This document shows, piece after piece, positions 1-7,016 of a DNA stretch of 64,000 bases. The DNA lies in assembly GCF_023115465.1 (NCBI RefSeq), contig NZ_CP096034.1:3038001-3102000 (forward strand), in the 5' to 3' direction. Position 1 is the first letter of the stretch. Each line of letters begins with the position of its first letter. The stretch comes from Gottfriedia acidiceleris (GTDB taxonomy: Bacteria; Bacillota; Bacilli; Bacillales; Bacillaceae_G). The notes beneath the pieces were generated by a model that worked only from the letters and a program-made list of their open reading frames with translations, did no database searches and was not told the origin of the DNA. Both the position numbers and the translations under genes were made by a program.

Positions 1-1228
1 AATCCACTTTAACTGAACTAAGTTCAAATGCATCATGAAGTGCAGTAACTGCTTCGACCATATCTTCATTTTTGACAAGTACCCAAATAGTAGTATGACT
101 GTCAGCTGATTGTAAAATTTGAATCCCTTTTTCAGCTAATGCAGTTACAATTTTAGAAGTTACGCCAGGTACTCCTGCAATTGCTGCACCAACTATTGAT
201 ACTTTTGCACATCCTGTAGTGTATGAAGGCTCATAGCCAATACCTTTTAATACATCAATCGCTTTTGAAGCAACTTCATCACTTACAGTGTATACTACAC
301 CATTAGGTGAGATATTAATAAAGTCTACACTTATTCCTTTATTTGCCATTGCTTTAAATACTTGAGAATGTAAATCAAAAGTATGTTCCTTTGAAGTTAC
401 TCTAATTTGCGTAACATTCGGTACATGTGCGATTCCTGTAATTAAACGATCTTGAATATTTTCACCAATAATTCGTTGTGTAGGATTCGATGTTACTAGT
501 GTACCTAAACTATTTGAATAAGTTGATCGAATTCGAATAGGTACCTTCCCTTGCATTGCAATTTCTACAGCTCTAGGATGAATTACTTTCGCCCCTTGAT
601 ATGCCATATTACAAATTTCTGCATAAGTAACAACAGATAAAGGTCTTGCTTCTTTTACAATCCTTGGATCTGCTGTCATTACGCCTTCAACGTCAGTAAA
701 GATTTCAATTGTTTCTGCGCCAACAGCAACCCCAAGTGCAGAAGCAGAAGTATCACTTCCACCTCTACCTAATGTTGTGATATCACCATTAGATGTTGAT
801 CCTTGGAATCCTGCGACTACTACAACATCAAAGTTTTCTAGCTCTTTAATAAGACGTCCGCATTTCATATCAAGAATTTTTGCATTTCCAAATTCATCAT
901 TTGTTCGGAAACCTGCAGATGCACCTGTCATAGCCATGGCATGAATACCGTTTTCATTCAATAAATTAGAAAAAACAATTGATGAAATGGTTTCACCACA
1001 AGACATTAATAAATCAAGTTCTCTTTGTGTAACCTTACTTTTTTTTGCGCCAACTAAATTTAATAGTGTATCTGTTGCATATGGTTCACCTTTTCGTCCC
1101 ATAGCAGAAACAACTACTACTAATTTATATCCTTTTTCTAATGCTTCTTTTATATGCTTAAGTGCGTGCTTTCTTCCATTTTCGTCACGTACTGAAGTCC
1201 CTCCAAATTTTTGGACTAATATTTTCAT
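1..1228 (-). CDS. dapG: Aspartokinase I (partial, stop just beyond the window)
   Basis: This enzyme phosphorylates aspartate, the first step towards lysine, diaminopimelate, threonine and methionine. The reading frame opens with an ATG at 1226-1228 and stays open to the window edge, giving about 409 codons, close to the full length of the family (about 405-411). The amino-terminal kinase signature KFGGTSV is at residues 7-13. The carboxy-terminal part has the two ACT-type regulatory segments (for example VSIVGAAIAGVPGV). It lies just downstream of asd on the same strand, matching the B. subtilis asd-dapG-dapA operon. The diaminopimelate-sensitive assignment is inferred from this context. In sporulating cells this pathway also feeds dipicolinate synthesis, whose genes lie just upstream. 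Confidence 0.93.
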   Translation of the reverse strand, partial: MKILVQKFGGTSVRDENGRKHALKHIKEALEKGYKLVVVVSAMGRKGEPYATDTLLNLVGAKKSKVTQRELDLLMSCGETISSIVFSNLLNENGIHAMAMTGASAGFRTNDEFGNAKILDMKCGRLIKELENFDVVVVAGFQGSTSNGDITTLGRGGSDTSASALGVAVGAETIEIFTDVEGVMTADPRIVKEARPLSVVTYAEICNMAYQGAKVIHPRAVEIAMQGKVPIRIRSTYSNSLGTLVTSNPTQRIIGENIQDRLITGIAHVPNVTQIRVTSKEHTFDLHSQVFKAMANKGISVDFINISPNGVVYTVSDEVASKAIDVLKGIGYEPSYTTGCAKVSIVGAAIAGVPGVTSKIVTALAEKGIQILQSADSHTTIWVLVKNEDMVEAVTALHDAFELSSVKVD

Positions 1229-1253
1229 TCTTGCACCTCTCTAGCAGTTTTCA

Positions 1254-2297
1254 CTAAATGATGCTTAACTCAATTAATCTTTCAGCAATTTGCACTGAAT
1301 TCCAAGCAGCACCTTTTAATAGATTATCTGAAACGATCCATAAATGGAATCCAAATGGATTATCTAGGTCTTTACGGATACGTCCTACAAATACTTCATT
1401 ACTTCCAATACTGTAAAATGGCATTGGATATAGTTGTTGTTCTGGATCATCTTGTAAAACGATTCCAGGTGCATCACTTAAAAGAGATTTAAGTTCCGCT
1501 ACCGATACTTCCTTATCAACTTCAATGTAAACTGACTCTGAGTGACCAGAAATTACAGGAAGTCTTACACAAGTTGCGCTAATTTGTAATTCAGGTAAAT
1601 GCATGATTTTTTTCGTTTCATTAATCATTTTCATTTCTTCATAAGTATATCCATTCTCAGTAAATACATCGATTTGTGGAATTGCGTTAAAAGCAATTTG
1701 ATAATGTTTCTCGCCACTTTTTACCGGTAATACTGATGGAGTTGCTTCTTCACCATTTAAGAATGCTTGCGCTTGTTCCTTTAATGCTTCAATTGCTGTA
1801 ACTCCAGCACCAGAAACGGCTTGGTAAGTTGAAACTACTACTTTATTTAAACCAATTGATTGACGAATTGGTTCTAAGGCAACAACCATTTGGATTGTTG
1901 AACAGTTAGGATTTGCAATTATACCTTTATGATTAAATAAATCTTTGTCATTTACTTCAGGTACAACTAAAGGTACATCTTCAGCCATTCTAAATGCACT
2001 AGTGTTATCTACTACTACTGCCCCTCTTTTAACTGCTTCAGGAGCTAGGTCTTTTGATACTGAACCACCAGCACTAAATAAAGCAATATCAACACCTTCA
2101 AAAGCTTCAGGAGTAGCTTCTTGTACGATTACTTCTTCACCTTTATATGTTAATTTTGTTCCTGCAGAACGCTTTGAAGATAAATATTTAATTTCTTTTA
2201 CCGGAAAATTTCTTTTCTCCAATGTTGCAATCATTTGTTGTCCAACTGCTCCAGTTGCACCTACCACAGCTACTACATAACTTTGTTTATTCCCCAC
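1254..2297 (-). CDS. asd: Aspartate-semialdehyde dehydrogenase
   Basis: It reduces aspartyl phosphate to aspartate semialdehyde with NADPH, the branch point to lysine, dipicolinate, threonine and methionine. The NADP-binding loop GATGAVGQ is at residues 13-20, the catalytic cysteine is Cys132 in NPNCSTIQM, and the active-site histidine is probably His252 in SGHSES. At 347 residues it has the normal length. The start is a GTG (2295-2297), preceded by the degenerate Shine-Dalgarno GGATGGTG; no ATG fits the conserved amino-terminus. It sits 25 bp upstream of dapG and directly follows the detached 3' end of dpaB, so the usual dpaA-dpaB-asd-dapG order is kept apart from the insertion. Confidence 0.96.
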   Translation of the reverse strand: MGNKQSYVVAVVGATGAVGQQMIATLEKRNFPVKEIKYLSSKRSAGTKLTYKGEEVIVQEATPEAFEGVDIALFSAGGSVSKDLAPEAVKRGAVVVDNTSAFRMAEDVPLVVPEVNDKDLFNHKGIIANPNCSTIQMVVALEPIRQSIGLNKVVVSTYQAVSGAGVTAIEALKEQAQAFLNGEEATPSVLPVKSGEKHYQIAFNAIPQIDVFTENGYTYEEMKMINETKKIMHLPELQISATCVRLPVISGHSESVYIEVDKEVSVAELKSLLSDAPGIVLQDDPEQQLYPMPFYSIGSNEVFVGRIRKDLDNPFGFHLWIVSDNLLKGAAWNSVQIAERLIELSII

Positions 2298-2397
2298 TTT
2301 TTTTGCACCATCCCTGTTTTCACTTTTATTAAATAGTTTACGTCAAATGAAGTTTATATTCAAAGGTTTTCGCTTGAATAATTGATTTCATAGTAAC

Positions 2398-2424
2398 GAG
2401 TATGTATCCTAATGACACATACTC
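2398..2424. repeat. Small inverted repeat between dpaB 3' end and asd
   Basis: A perfect 8-bp inverted repeat (GAGTATGT ... ACATACTC) with an 11-nt loop lies between the dpaB stop and the asd start. No run of T follows on the minus strand, so it is not a convincing terminator. It could be an operator or a weak RNA hairpin in the asd leader. Confidence 0.4.
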
Positions 2425-2480
2425 AATTTTCTTCATTCTAACATAGAAAAAATAATTCAGTCCTATTTTTTCTAAAATAT

Positions 2481-2664
2481 TTATTGGAGATCGCGATATT
2501 TTTCAACTAAAACAGGTTGAAGTTGTTTTCCTTCAATAGAAGATTTTACTGTATCAAGCAATGATTCCATTCTTGCCACTAATGAATTCGGTTTTTTTAT
2601 TGGATCATCTTGACCAAAGGGAATAAAATAGATATTTTTTGTACTCATTAAACGCATTAAATTA
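2481..2664 (-). CDS. dpaB: Dipicolinate synthase subunit B, C-terminal fragment (57 codons) separated by intervening element
   Basis: This is the detached 3' end of dpaB (spoVFB). From the repeat core the frame reads NLM, then RLMSTKNIYFIPFGQDDP, and ends at a normal carboxy-terminus (VEKYRDLQ). This matches the end of B. subtilis SpoVFB as I remember it. The frame also runs back to an ATG at 2771, but the 39 residues before NLM come from inserted DNA and do not resemble the family. The fragment has no stop or frameshift. Joined at the repeat 2655-2664 = 5463-5472 to the 5' part (5463-5888), it gives a 199-residue protein, against about 200 in B. subtilis. In the unrearranged chromosome it is probably not made. 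Confidence 0.93.
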
Positions 2665-2683
2665 TGACTTAGAGGATAATACC
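2641..2683. repeat. attL-like junction of the dpaB-intervening element
   Basis: The 10-bp core CATTAAATTA at 2655-2664 recurs at 5463-5472. To its left is dpaB coding sequence. To its right is the element arm TGACTTAGAGGATAATACC (2665-2683), whose reverse complement matches the other element end (5444-5462) at 17 of 19 positions. This is the arrangement expected of hybrid sites left by a large serine recombinase. Confidence 0.85.
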
Positions 2684-2808
2684 GATCTAAACGGAATATC
2701 ATTGGTTTGGGACAGTAAAAAATTGACTTTAAAAGGAGCAGGTTAAAGGATTTAAAAGGGGATTGAAACAAAAAATTAAGCTTAGTAAATAATTTTTAAA
2801 ATCTCACC

Positions 2809-3345
2809 CTACTGATTGTAGTGAACGATATATTTAGCGTATACATAATCAAGTTGTTTTTTAATGCAAGTATTATAAAAGGATTGTTTATAATCAGTAT
2901 ATAGTACCTTTAAAAACCGATCTCTAATTGATTTAATCGTCAAATTATGAAACCGTAAATAGGTTTCAGTCCAAAATACCATATTCTTTGAAAAAGTTTC
3001 ATCGTCGATGTCAAAAAATGTTCGTACAGCTCGAACACCAATATTCCCCATTAAAACAGTAACATCTTCTACGTCAACATTTGCATCTAGTTCAAAAATA
3101 ATAACCTCTTGGCCGTTTCTAGTTCTATAATTTGCCCCCTTAATTGAATAACCTATTAATTCACCATTTGTAAGATCCAAAGCAACTACACCTTTAGCAT
3201 AATCTAAAGTCCAGTTATTATAAGCTAGTTCTATGACATCTTTTATTCTTACATTTAATATTAAATGTTCAGCAAGCTTACGTTCGATCAACTTTTCCTT
3301 TGAAATAAATTGTTTTTTTAAATGATATTCGATAATAACCAACAT
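2809..3345 (-). CDS. Uncharacterised 178-residue protein of the intervening element
   Basis: I do not recognise this family. The protein is 178 residues, soluble in appearance, without a signal peptide or membrane segment, and rich in Asp, Tyr, Val and Ile. The middle part (about residues 45-125) has alternating hydrophobic strands (KGVVALDL, GELIGYSI, EVIIFELD); the end is basic and aromatic. The listed ATG at 3343-3345 is nearly touched by the Shine-Dalgarno GAGAGGA, so the next codon (TTG) may be the real start. A TATAAT lies upstream at 3478-3483, with a 7-bp hairpin followed by a T run (3403-3431) in between, so the leader may be attenuated. It is the only cargo of the element with no evident recombination role. 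Confidence 0.65.
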   Translation of the reverse strand: MLVIIEYHLKKQFISKEKLIERKLAEHLILNVRIKDVIELAYNNWTLDYAKGVVALDLTNGELIGYSIKGANYRTRNGQEVIIFELDANVDVEDVTVLMGNIGVRAVRTFFDIDDETFSKNMVFWTETYLRFHNLTIKSIRDRFLKVLYTDYKQSFYNTCIKKQLDYVYAKYIVHYNQ

Positions 3346-3593
3346 TCCTCTCTATGATGAATATTTAGAATCACTATCACTATAATTACGATCGTTATGT
3401 AAAAAAAATGACAGATTTTTGAGTAATCTGTCTCAGAATTTTTCTGAAATTCATGAATCATCTTAATCATGGTCACTATTATATCTGCAGTTAAATTGAT
3501 TGCATATTTAGTTTTTTACCGTTGTAAAAGTACAAAAATAATGTTTCCCTATGGAATTTAGTTTTTGGAATAATAGCTGATCAATGGATATTA

Positions 3594-3622
3594 TCAAAAA
3601 AAGCACCCTTTTTTAGGTGCTT
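3594..3622 (-). terminator. Rho-independent terminator after the 61-residue ORF
   Basis: On the minus strand AAGCACC pairs with GGGTGCTT around a short A-rich loop and is followed by seven T residues. It lies 13 bp beyond the stop of the 61-codon gene, supporting that this small gene is transcribed as its own unit. Confidence 0.8.
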
Positions 3623-3634
3623 ACTAAATTCATT

Positions 3635-3820
3635 CTACTGATCATCTTTCTTATACAATTCTTCTTTAACAATCTTCCAGCCAATCGTATAAATTTCTTC
3701 AATAATTTTCTTTCTATTTTCTTCTGTAACATCATTTGGCGCAATTATATTCACTTTTGTTTTTCCAAATTGATAGGTAGCAGTAAATTCTGTTTGTTTA
3801 CTCAGTATCACCACCCCCAT
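3635..3820 (-). CDS. Small 61-residue element protein; candidate recombination directionality factor
   Basis: The predicted protein is 61 residues, with a strand-rich start (EFTATYQFGKTKVNIIAP) and a charged helical end (about residues 33-58). Its size is like that of SprB, the 58-residue directionality factor of SP-beta, but I cannot show homology. It is divergently transcribed from the recombinase and has its own terminator. Upstream on the minus strand, CATACAAT (3826-3833) matches the -10 consensus of the mother-cell sigma factor SigmaE; no clear -35 is visible. The start is uncertain: no ribosome-binding site precedes the ATG at 3820, and G-rich sequence inside the frame could serve a start a few codons later. 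The function is inference. Confidence 0.6.
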   Translation of the reverse strand: MGVVILSKQTEFTATYQFGKTKVNIIAPNDVTEENRKKIIEEIYTIGWKIVKEELYKKDDQ

Positions 3821-3825
3821 AATTC

Positions 3826-3833
3826 ATTGTATG
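3826..3833 (-). promoter_or_regulatory. SigmaE-like -10 box (CATACAAT)
   Basis: The minus strand reads CATACAAT, a perfect match to the usual SigmaE -10 hexamer region, just upstream of the 61-codon gene. The expected -35 (ATATT-like) is not evident 13-15 bp further up. If the promoter is real, the transcript would start close to the annotated ATG, favouring a slightly later translation start. Confidence 0.35.
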
Positions 3834-3930
3834 TTTTGTTTTATGGCGGACTAACCAACATTTTGTTGCTGGTGATTCAAAATTAATTAATTCTTTAATT
3901 AGACATATATATAGTCTATGAGGTGATTAA

Positions 3931-5427
3931 ATGGAACGAGTTGCATTGTACTTGCGTAAAAGTCGAGCAGATTTAGATGCAGAAGCTAGAGGTGAAGGTG
4001 AGACCTTATCTAAGCATAAGGAGCAGCTTTTAAAATTCGCTAAGGAACATAATTTAAATATAATTTGTATTCGACAGGAAATTGCATCTGGTGAATCGCT
4101 TATTTACCGGCCAGAAATGTTAAAGCTTTTACAAGAAGTTGAAGAATTTAAATATGATGGCGTGTTAGTAATGGATATGGACCGTCTTGGACGCGGTAAT
4201 ATGAAGGAGCAGGGAATTATTTTAGAAACGTTTAAATCATCTAGAACAAAAATTATTACACCGAGAAAGACCTATGACCTTCATGATGAGTTTGATGAGG
4301 AATACAGTGAATTTGAGGCATTTATGGCGCGAAAAGAATTAAAAATAATTACTCGTAGGCTTCAACGAGGTCGAGTTTTATCAGTCCAAAGAGGAAATTA
4401 TTTAGGAACCTTTGCACCTTATGGATATGAGATTTATGAAACGAAGGAATTCCGCTCTTTACGCATTAATAACAATCAAGAAAAGGTAGTAAAAAGTATT
4501 TTTGAATGGTATACGAAGGATTTGATCGGTGCAAATGAAATTGCTAACCGTTTAAATCAAATGAATATCCCTTCCTATTCTGGAAAAAAGTGGAGTTACC
4601 ATTCCATTTTAGAGATGATAAAAAATCCTATTTATATCGGGAAGGTGACTTGGAATAAAAAATCAAGTAAAGGGATAAGAAAACCAAAATCTGACTGGTT
4701 GATTGTTGATGGAAAACATGAAGCAATCATCGATCCTGATATATATAACTCAGCACAAGATATTTTAACTAGTCGATACCATGCCCCTTATAATAGTAAA
4801 TTAAGTAATCAGCTAGCTGGTATAATTTTTTGCAGTAAATGTGGATCAAAATTACAGCAGCGTTATCCAAAAGGCAAGCCTAGACAAATTGTGTGTACAA
4901 ATAACCGCTGTAGCACTCGCTCTTCTTATACTCATTTAATTGAAGAGAAACTCTTACAAGGATTAGAAATTTGGTTAAAAGAATACAAAATAAGTTTTAC
5001 GAATCAACCCGAAAAAGAAAAATTTGAGGTAATTAATTTAAAAAAACAGGCACTTAAACAAATCGAAAATGATTTAAATGAGGTAGTAAAACAAAAAAAT
5101 AATTTATTTAATTTACTAGAACGCGGTGTTTATGATGAATCGATTTACAATGAACGTTCTGAAATCCTCTCTAACCGAATAAAAGAACTATCAAATAGTA
5201 AATCGTTAATTTTGGATGAACTAGCTAAATATCACAATAGAGTGTTGCCAAACGATCAATTTATTCCAAACTTTGAAAAAGTGTTAGATTTATATTACAA
5301 AACAACTGATATAGAACTTAAAAATCGTCTCCTTAAATCAGTATTATTTAAAGTAGAGTATCAAAAAGAGACACATCAAAAACTAGATGATTTTACACTT
5401 ATACTTTACCCAAAGCTGCCCAGGTGA
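3931..5427 (+). CDS. Large serine recombinase (SprA-like), probable excisionase/integrase of the dpaB element
   Basis: A 498-residue site-specific recombinase. The amino-terminal resolvase domain (about 1-150) starts YLRKSR, giving catalytic Ser11, and contains MDMDRLGRG with Arg85 and Arg88. A recombinase domain follows (about 160-280, including APYGYEI and NPIYIGKV). Then comes a zinc ribbon with Cys301, Cys304, Cys322 and Cys327, and a coiled coil (about 350-430) before the end. Layout and motifs resemble SP-beta SprA more than SpoIVCA of skin. The ATG has a good ribosome-binding site, GAGGTGA. A CATATATATA at 3904-3913 could be a sporulation -10 but is weak. It is the only plus-strand gene in the window, and its stop lies 16 bp from the right element arm, the usual place for a recombinase next to its site. 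Confidence 0.93.
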   Translation: MERVALYLRKSRADLDAEARGEGETLSKHKEQLLKFAKEHNLNIICIRQEIASGESLIYRPEMLKLLQEVEEFKYDGVLVMDMDRLGRGNMKEQGIILETFKSSRTKIITPRKTYDLHDEFDEEYSEFEAFMARKELKIITRRLQRGRVLSVQRGNYLGTFAPYGYEIYETKEFRSLRINNNQEKVVKSIFEWYTKDLIGANEIANRLNQMNIPSYSGKKWSYHSILEMIKNPIYIGKVTWNKKSSKGIRKPKSDWLIVDGKHEAIIDPDIYNSAQDILTSRYHAPYNSKLSNQLAGIIFCSKCGSKLQQRYPKGKPRQIVCTNNRCSTRSSYTHLIEEKLLQGLEIWLKEYKISFTNQPEKEKFEVINLKKQALKQIENDLNEVVKQKNNLFNLLERGVYDESIYNERSEILSNRIKELSNSKSLILDELAKYHNRVLPNDQFIPNFEKVLDLYYKTTDIELKNRLLKSVLFKVEYQKETHQKLDDFTLILYPKLPR

Positions 5428-5443
5428 TCTTGTAAACTGATTT

Positions 5444-5486
5444 GGTATTACCATCTAAGTCACATTAAATTAGTTCCATTTAAACC
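5444..5486. repeat. attR-like junction of the dpaB-intervening element
   Basis: The element arm GGTATTACCATCTAAGTCA (5444-5462) abuts the core CATTAAATTA (5463-5472), then dpaB coding sequence. The arm is the inverted partner of 2665-2683 with two mismatches. Read on the minus strand, the element supplies a TGA right after the ATG codon of the core, truncating dpaB after residue 142. Confidence 0.85.
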
Positions 5487-5888
5487 TAAAGCATCGTTTG
5501 TAGAAATACCTAAAACAACAGGTTTTCCATTTCTTAATGTAGCCTTAGCTGCCATTAATACAGGGCTATCAGTTTGAGCATTAGCAAACTTACTCATTGA
5601 ATTTCCTGTTAATGGTGCAATTACCATACAATCTAATTGTACTTTTGGACCAAATGGTTCTGCTCCTACAATTGAATCAACTGTTTTACGCCCTGTAATT
5701 TCTTCTATTTTTTCGATCCAATCTTGCCCTACACCAAATCGAGTTGTTGTGCTTTTTACAGTAAATGTAACAACAGGGTATACGTCAGCTCCATCATCCA
5801 CTAACTTTTGAATTTGTGGTACTACCTCTTCATAAGTACAATGTGATCCTGTAATACCAAATCCAATTTTCTTACCTTTCAATGTCAT
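5460..5888 (-). CDS. dpaB: Dipicolinate synthase subunit B, N-terminal fragment (142 codons), truncated by intervening element
   Basis: DpaB is the flavoprotein-like subunit that works with DpaA to turn a dihydrodipicolinate-pathway intermediate into dipicolinic acid, the calcium chelator of the spore core, made in the mother cell. The fragment starts KGKKIGFGITGSHCTYEE and includes the flavoprotein motif APLTGNSMSK, typical of the family. It stops after NGTNLM because the element contributes TGA. The missing 57 residues are at 2481-2654. Its ATG overlaps the dpaA stop (ATGA), so the two are translationally coupled. A protein lacking the last quarter is unlikely to be active; excision would restore 199 residues. 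Confidence 0.95.
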   Translation of the reverse strand: MTLKGKKIGFGITGSHCTYEEVVPQIQKLVDDGADVYPVVTFTVKSTTTRFGVGQDWIEKIEEITGRKTVDSIVGAEPFGPKVQLDCMVIAPLTGNSMSKFANAQTDSPVLMAAKATLRNGKPVVLGISTNDALGLNGTNLM

Positions 5889-6787
5889 TTTTGTTGCTCC
5901 TTTCTTTTATCTAAATCTACCTTTAATAGTTGTGTTAGTACGTTTCCAATTATTTGACCTGCAGTTTTAGGAGCAACGATTCCTGGTAAACCTGGTGCTA
6001 ATAAGGCCTTAATACCTCTTTTTTCAGCATAACGAAAATCTGTTCCTCCAGGTTTAGAAGCTAAATCTATAATTAGTGAATGAGGTTGTAATTTTGAAAT
6101 GACACTAGCTGTCACGATTTGAACTGGAACAGTATTAATTACAACATCTACATCCTTTATGGCCTCTTCAATATTCTTAAATTCAAAAGCTTCTAAGCCC
6201 ATTTCAACAATTCTAGCAATATGTTCTGATTTACGAGCGCCTACTTTTACTTTTGCACCCAAACTATGAAAAGTCCTTGCGACACTCATACCTGTACGAC
6301 CTAAACCTAATACGGCTACTTTTGAATTATGAATTGTATATTCCGTATGTTGAATAACCATCATAATTGTACCTTCAACAGTTGGAATACTATTATAAAT
6401 AGCTACATCGTCTCGTTCAAATAATTTTACTAACTTTCGATTTGAAGCTGTAACTATACTATCTAAGTAAGAGTTACTAATTCCAGAGTAAATCGTACAA
6501 TGCGAAGGAGTACTGTCTAAAATTTCTTTTGTCAGCACGACTTTCTCATTTGAAAAAATTGTATCGACAACACCTTCAATATTCGTACCTGGTACTGGTA
6601 AAAGGATTGCGTCTAGATCTTCAAAATTTGCATCTGCCATTAATTCTTTTGATGCACTGGTAAAGCCACTATCTAATTGTTCAAAGCCTATTAATGTTAC
6701 CTTTGCGTCTAACTCTGTTAACTTCCGAATAACTTCGAGCTGTCTGGCGTCCCCACCAATAACAGCAATATGCAAGCCAGTTAACAT
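5885..6787 (-). CDS. dpaA: Dipicolinate synthase subunit A
   Basis: DpaA (SpoVFA) is the dehydrogenase-like subunit of dipicolinate synthase, acting in the mother cell late in sporulation. The 300-residue protein has an amino-terminal nucleotide-binding stretch (IAVIGGDARQ, about 7-16) and a second Rossmann fold in the middle (VAVLGLGRTGMS, about 158-169). It also has the conserved LAPGLPGIVAPKTAGQI near the end. The start ATG at 6785-6787 has the ribosome-binding site GAAGGTGA. Its stop overlaps the start of dpaB. A SigmaK-like promoter lies about 90 bp upstream. This gene is intact, so only its partner is interrupted. Confidence 0.96.
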   Translation of the reverse strand: MLTGLHIAVIGGDARQLEVIRKLTELDAKVTLIGFEQLDSGFTSASKELMADANFEDLDAILLPVPGTNIEGVVDTIFSNEKVVLTKEILDSTPSHCTIYSGISNSYLDSIVTASNRKLVKLFERDDVAIYNSIPTVEGTIMMVIQHTEYTIHNSKVAVLGLGRTGMSVARTFHSLGAKVKVGARKSEHIARIVEMGLEAFEFKNIEEAIKDVDVVINTVPVQIVTASVISKLQPHSLIIDLASKPGGTDFRYAEKRGIKALLAPGLPGIVAPKTAGQIIGNVLTQLLKVDLDKRKEQQK

Positions 6788-6872
6788 GCAGCATTCACCT
6801 TCTTTACTTCACTATGGTAAATGGAAATTAATCTCTGTAAGCAGGACTACCGCCTAACATCTTTCTCCTAAA

Positions 6873-6900
6873 TATCTTATGAACATTCCATTGCATTGGT
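6873..6900 (-). promoter_or_regulatory. Candidate SigmaK promoter of dpaAB
   Basis: On the minus strand AC is followed after 17 nt by CATAAGATA, fitting the SigmaK pattern (AC, 16-17 nt, CATANNNTA). In B. subtilis the spoVF operon is transcribed by SigmaK in the mother cell, so motif and known regulation agree. The leader would be about 80 nt and includes a 10-codon ORF (6828-6860) with a good Shine-Dalgarno, whose reality is unknown. Confidence 0.55.
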
Positions 6901-6974
6901 GAAGATTCTTTCTAAAATTAAGGAGCAGTAATGAAAAACTGTTTAAATCTGAGCATTTCTATTCTCGCTCATTT

Positions 6975-7006
6975 GAAAAATAAAAAAGAAGGCCCTATAA
7001 GGGGCC
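6975..7006 (-). terminator. Terminator after mlpA
   Basis: On the minus strand GGCCC and GGGCC form a short GC-rich stem around CTTATA, followed by a T-rich tract. It starts about 10 bp after the mlpA stop and insulates dpaAB, fitting separate vegetative and sporulation transcription. Confidence 0.75.
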
Positions 7007-7016
7007 CACTAATTGA

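Larger units (their letters stand above)
2655..5462. mobile_element. 2,808-bp dpaB (spoVFB)-intervening element with serine recombinase
   Basis: The element is bounded by direct repeats of CATTAAATTA and interrupts dpaB after codon 142. It contains a large serine recombinase on the plus strand (3931-5427) and, on the minus strand, a 61-codon and a 178-codon gene. Deleting 2,808 bp, one repeat copy included, fuses ...NGTNLM to RLMSTK... exactly in frame. No structural phage genes are visible, so it is far smaller than the skin element or the SP-beta prophage, which interrupt sigK and spsM in B. subtilis. Known biology of those elements suggests excision in the mother cell during sporulation, when dipicolinate is needed. 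That timing here is inference. Confidence 0.9.

Noticed and set aside
2481-2771. Independent 96-residue protein starting at 2771
   Set aside because: Its first 39 residues come from the inserted element and match nothing; the remainder is the 3' end of dpaB. It is a split gene, not a new protein.
3318-3470. 50-codon minus-strand frame with one hydrophobic segment inside the element
   Set aside because: No ribosome-binding site, it overlaps the start of the 178-codon gene, and it contains a terminator-like hairpin. Chance seems more likely.
3904-3913. SigmaE/SigmaK promoter for the recombinase at CATATATATA
   Set aside because: No matching -35 and the transcript would start almost at the ribosome-binding site; too weak to annotate.
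5460-5888. dpaB as a simple pseudogene disrupted by a transposon
   Set aside because: The 3' fragment is intact and the boundaries restore the frame exactly, with no target-site duplication inside the coding sequence. That favours reversible interruption.
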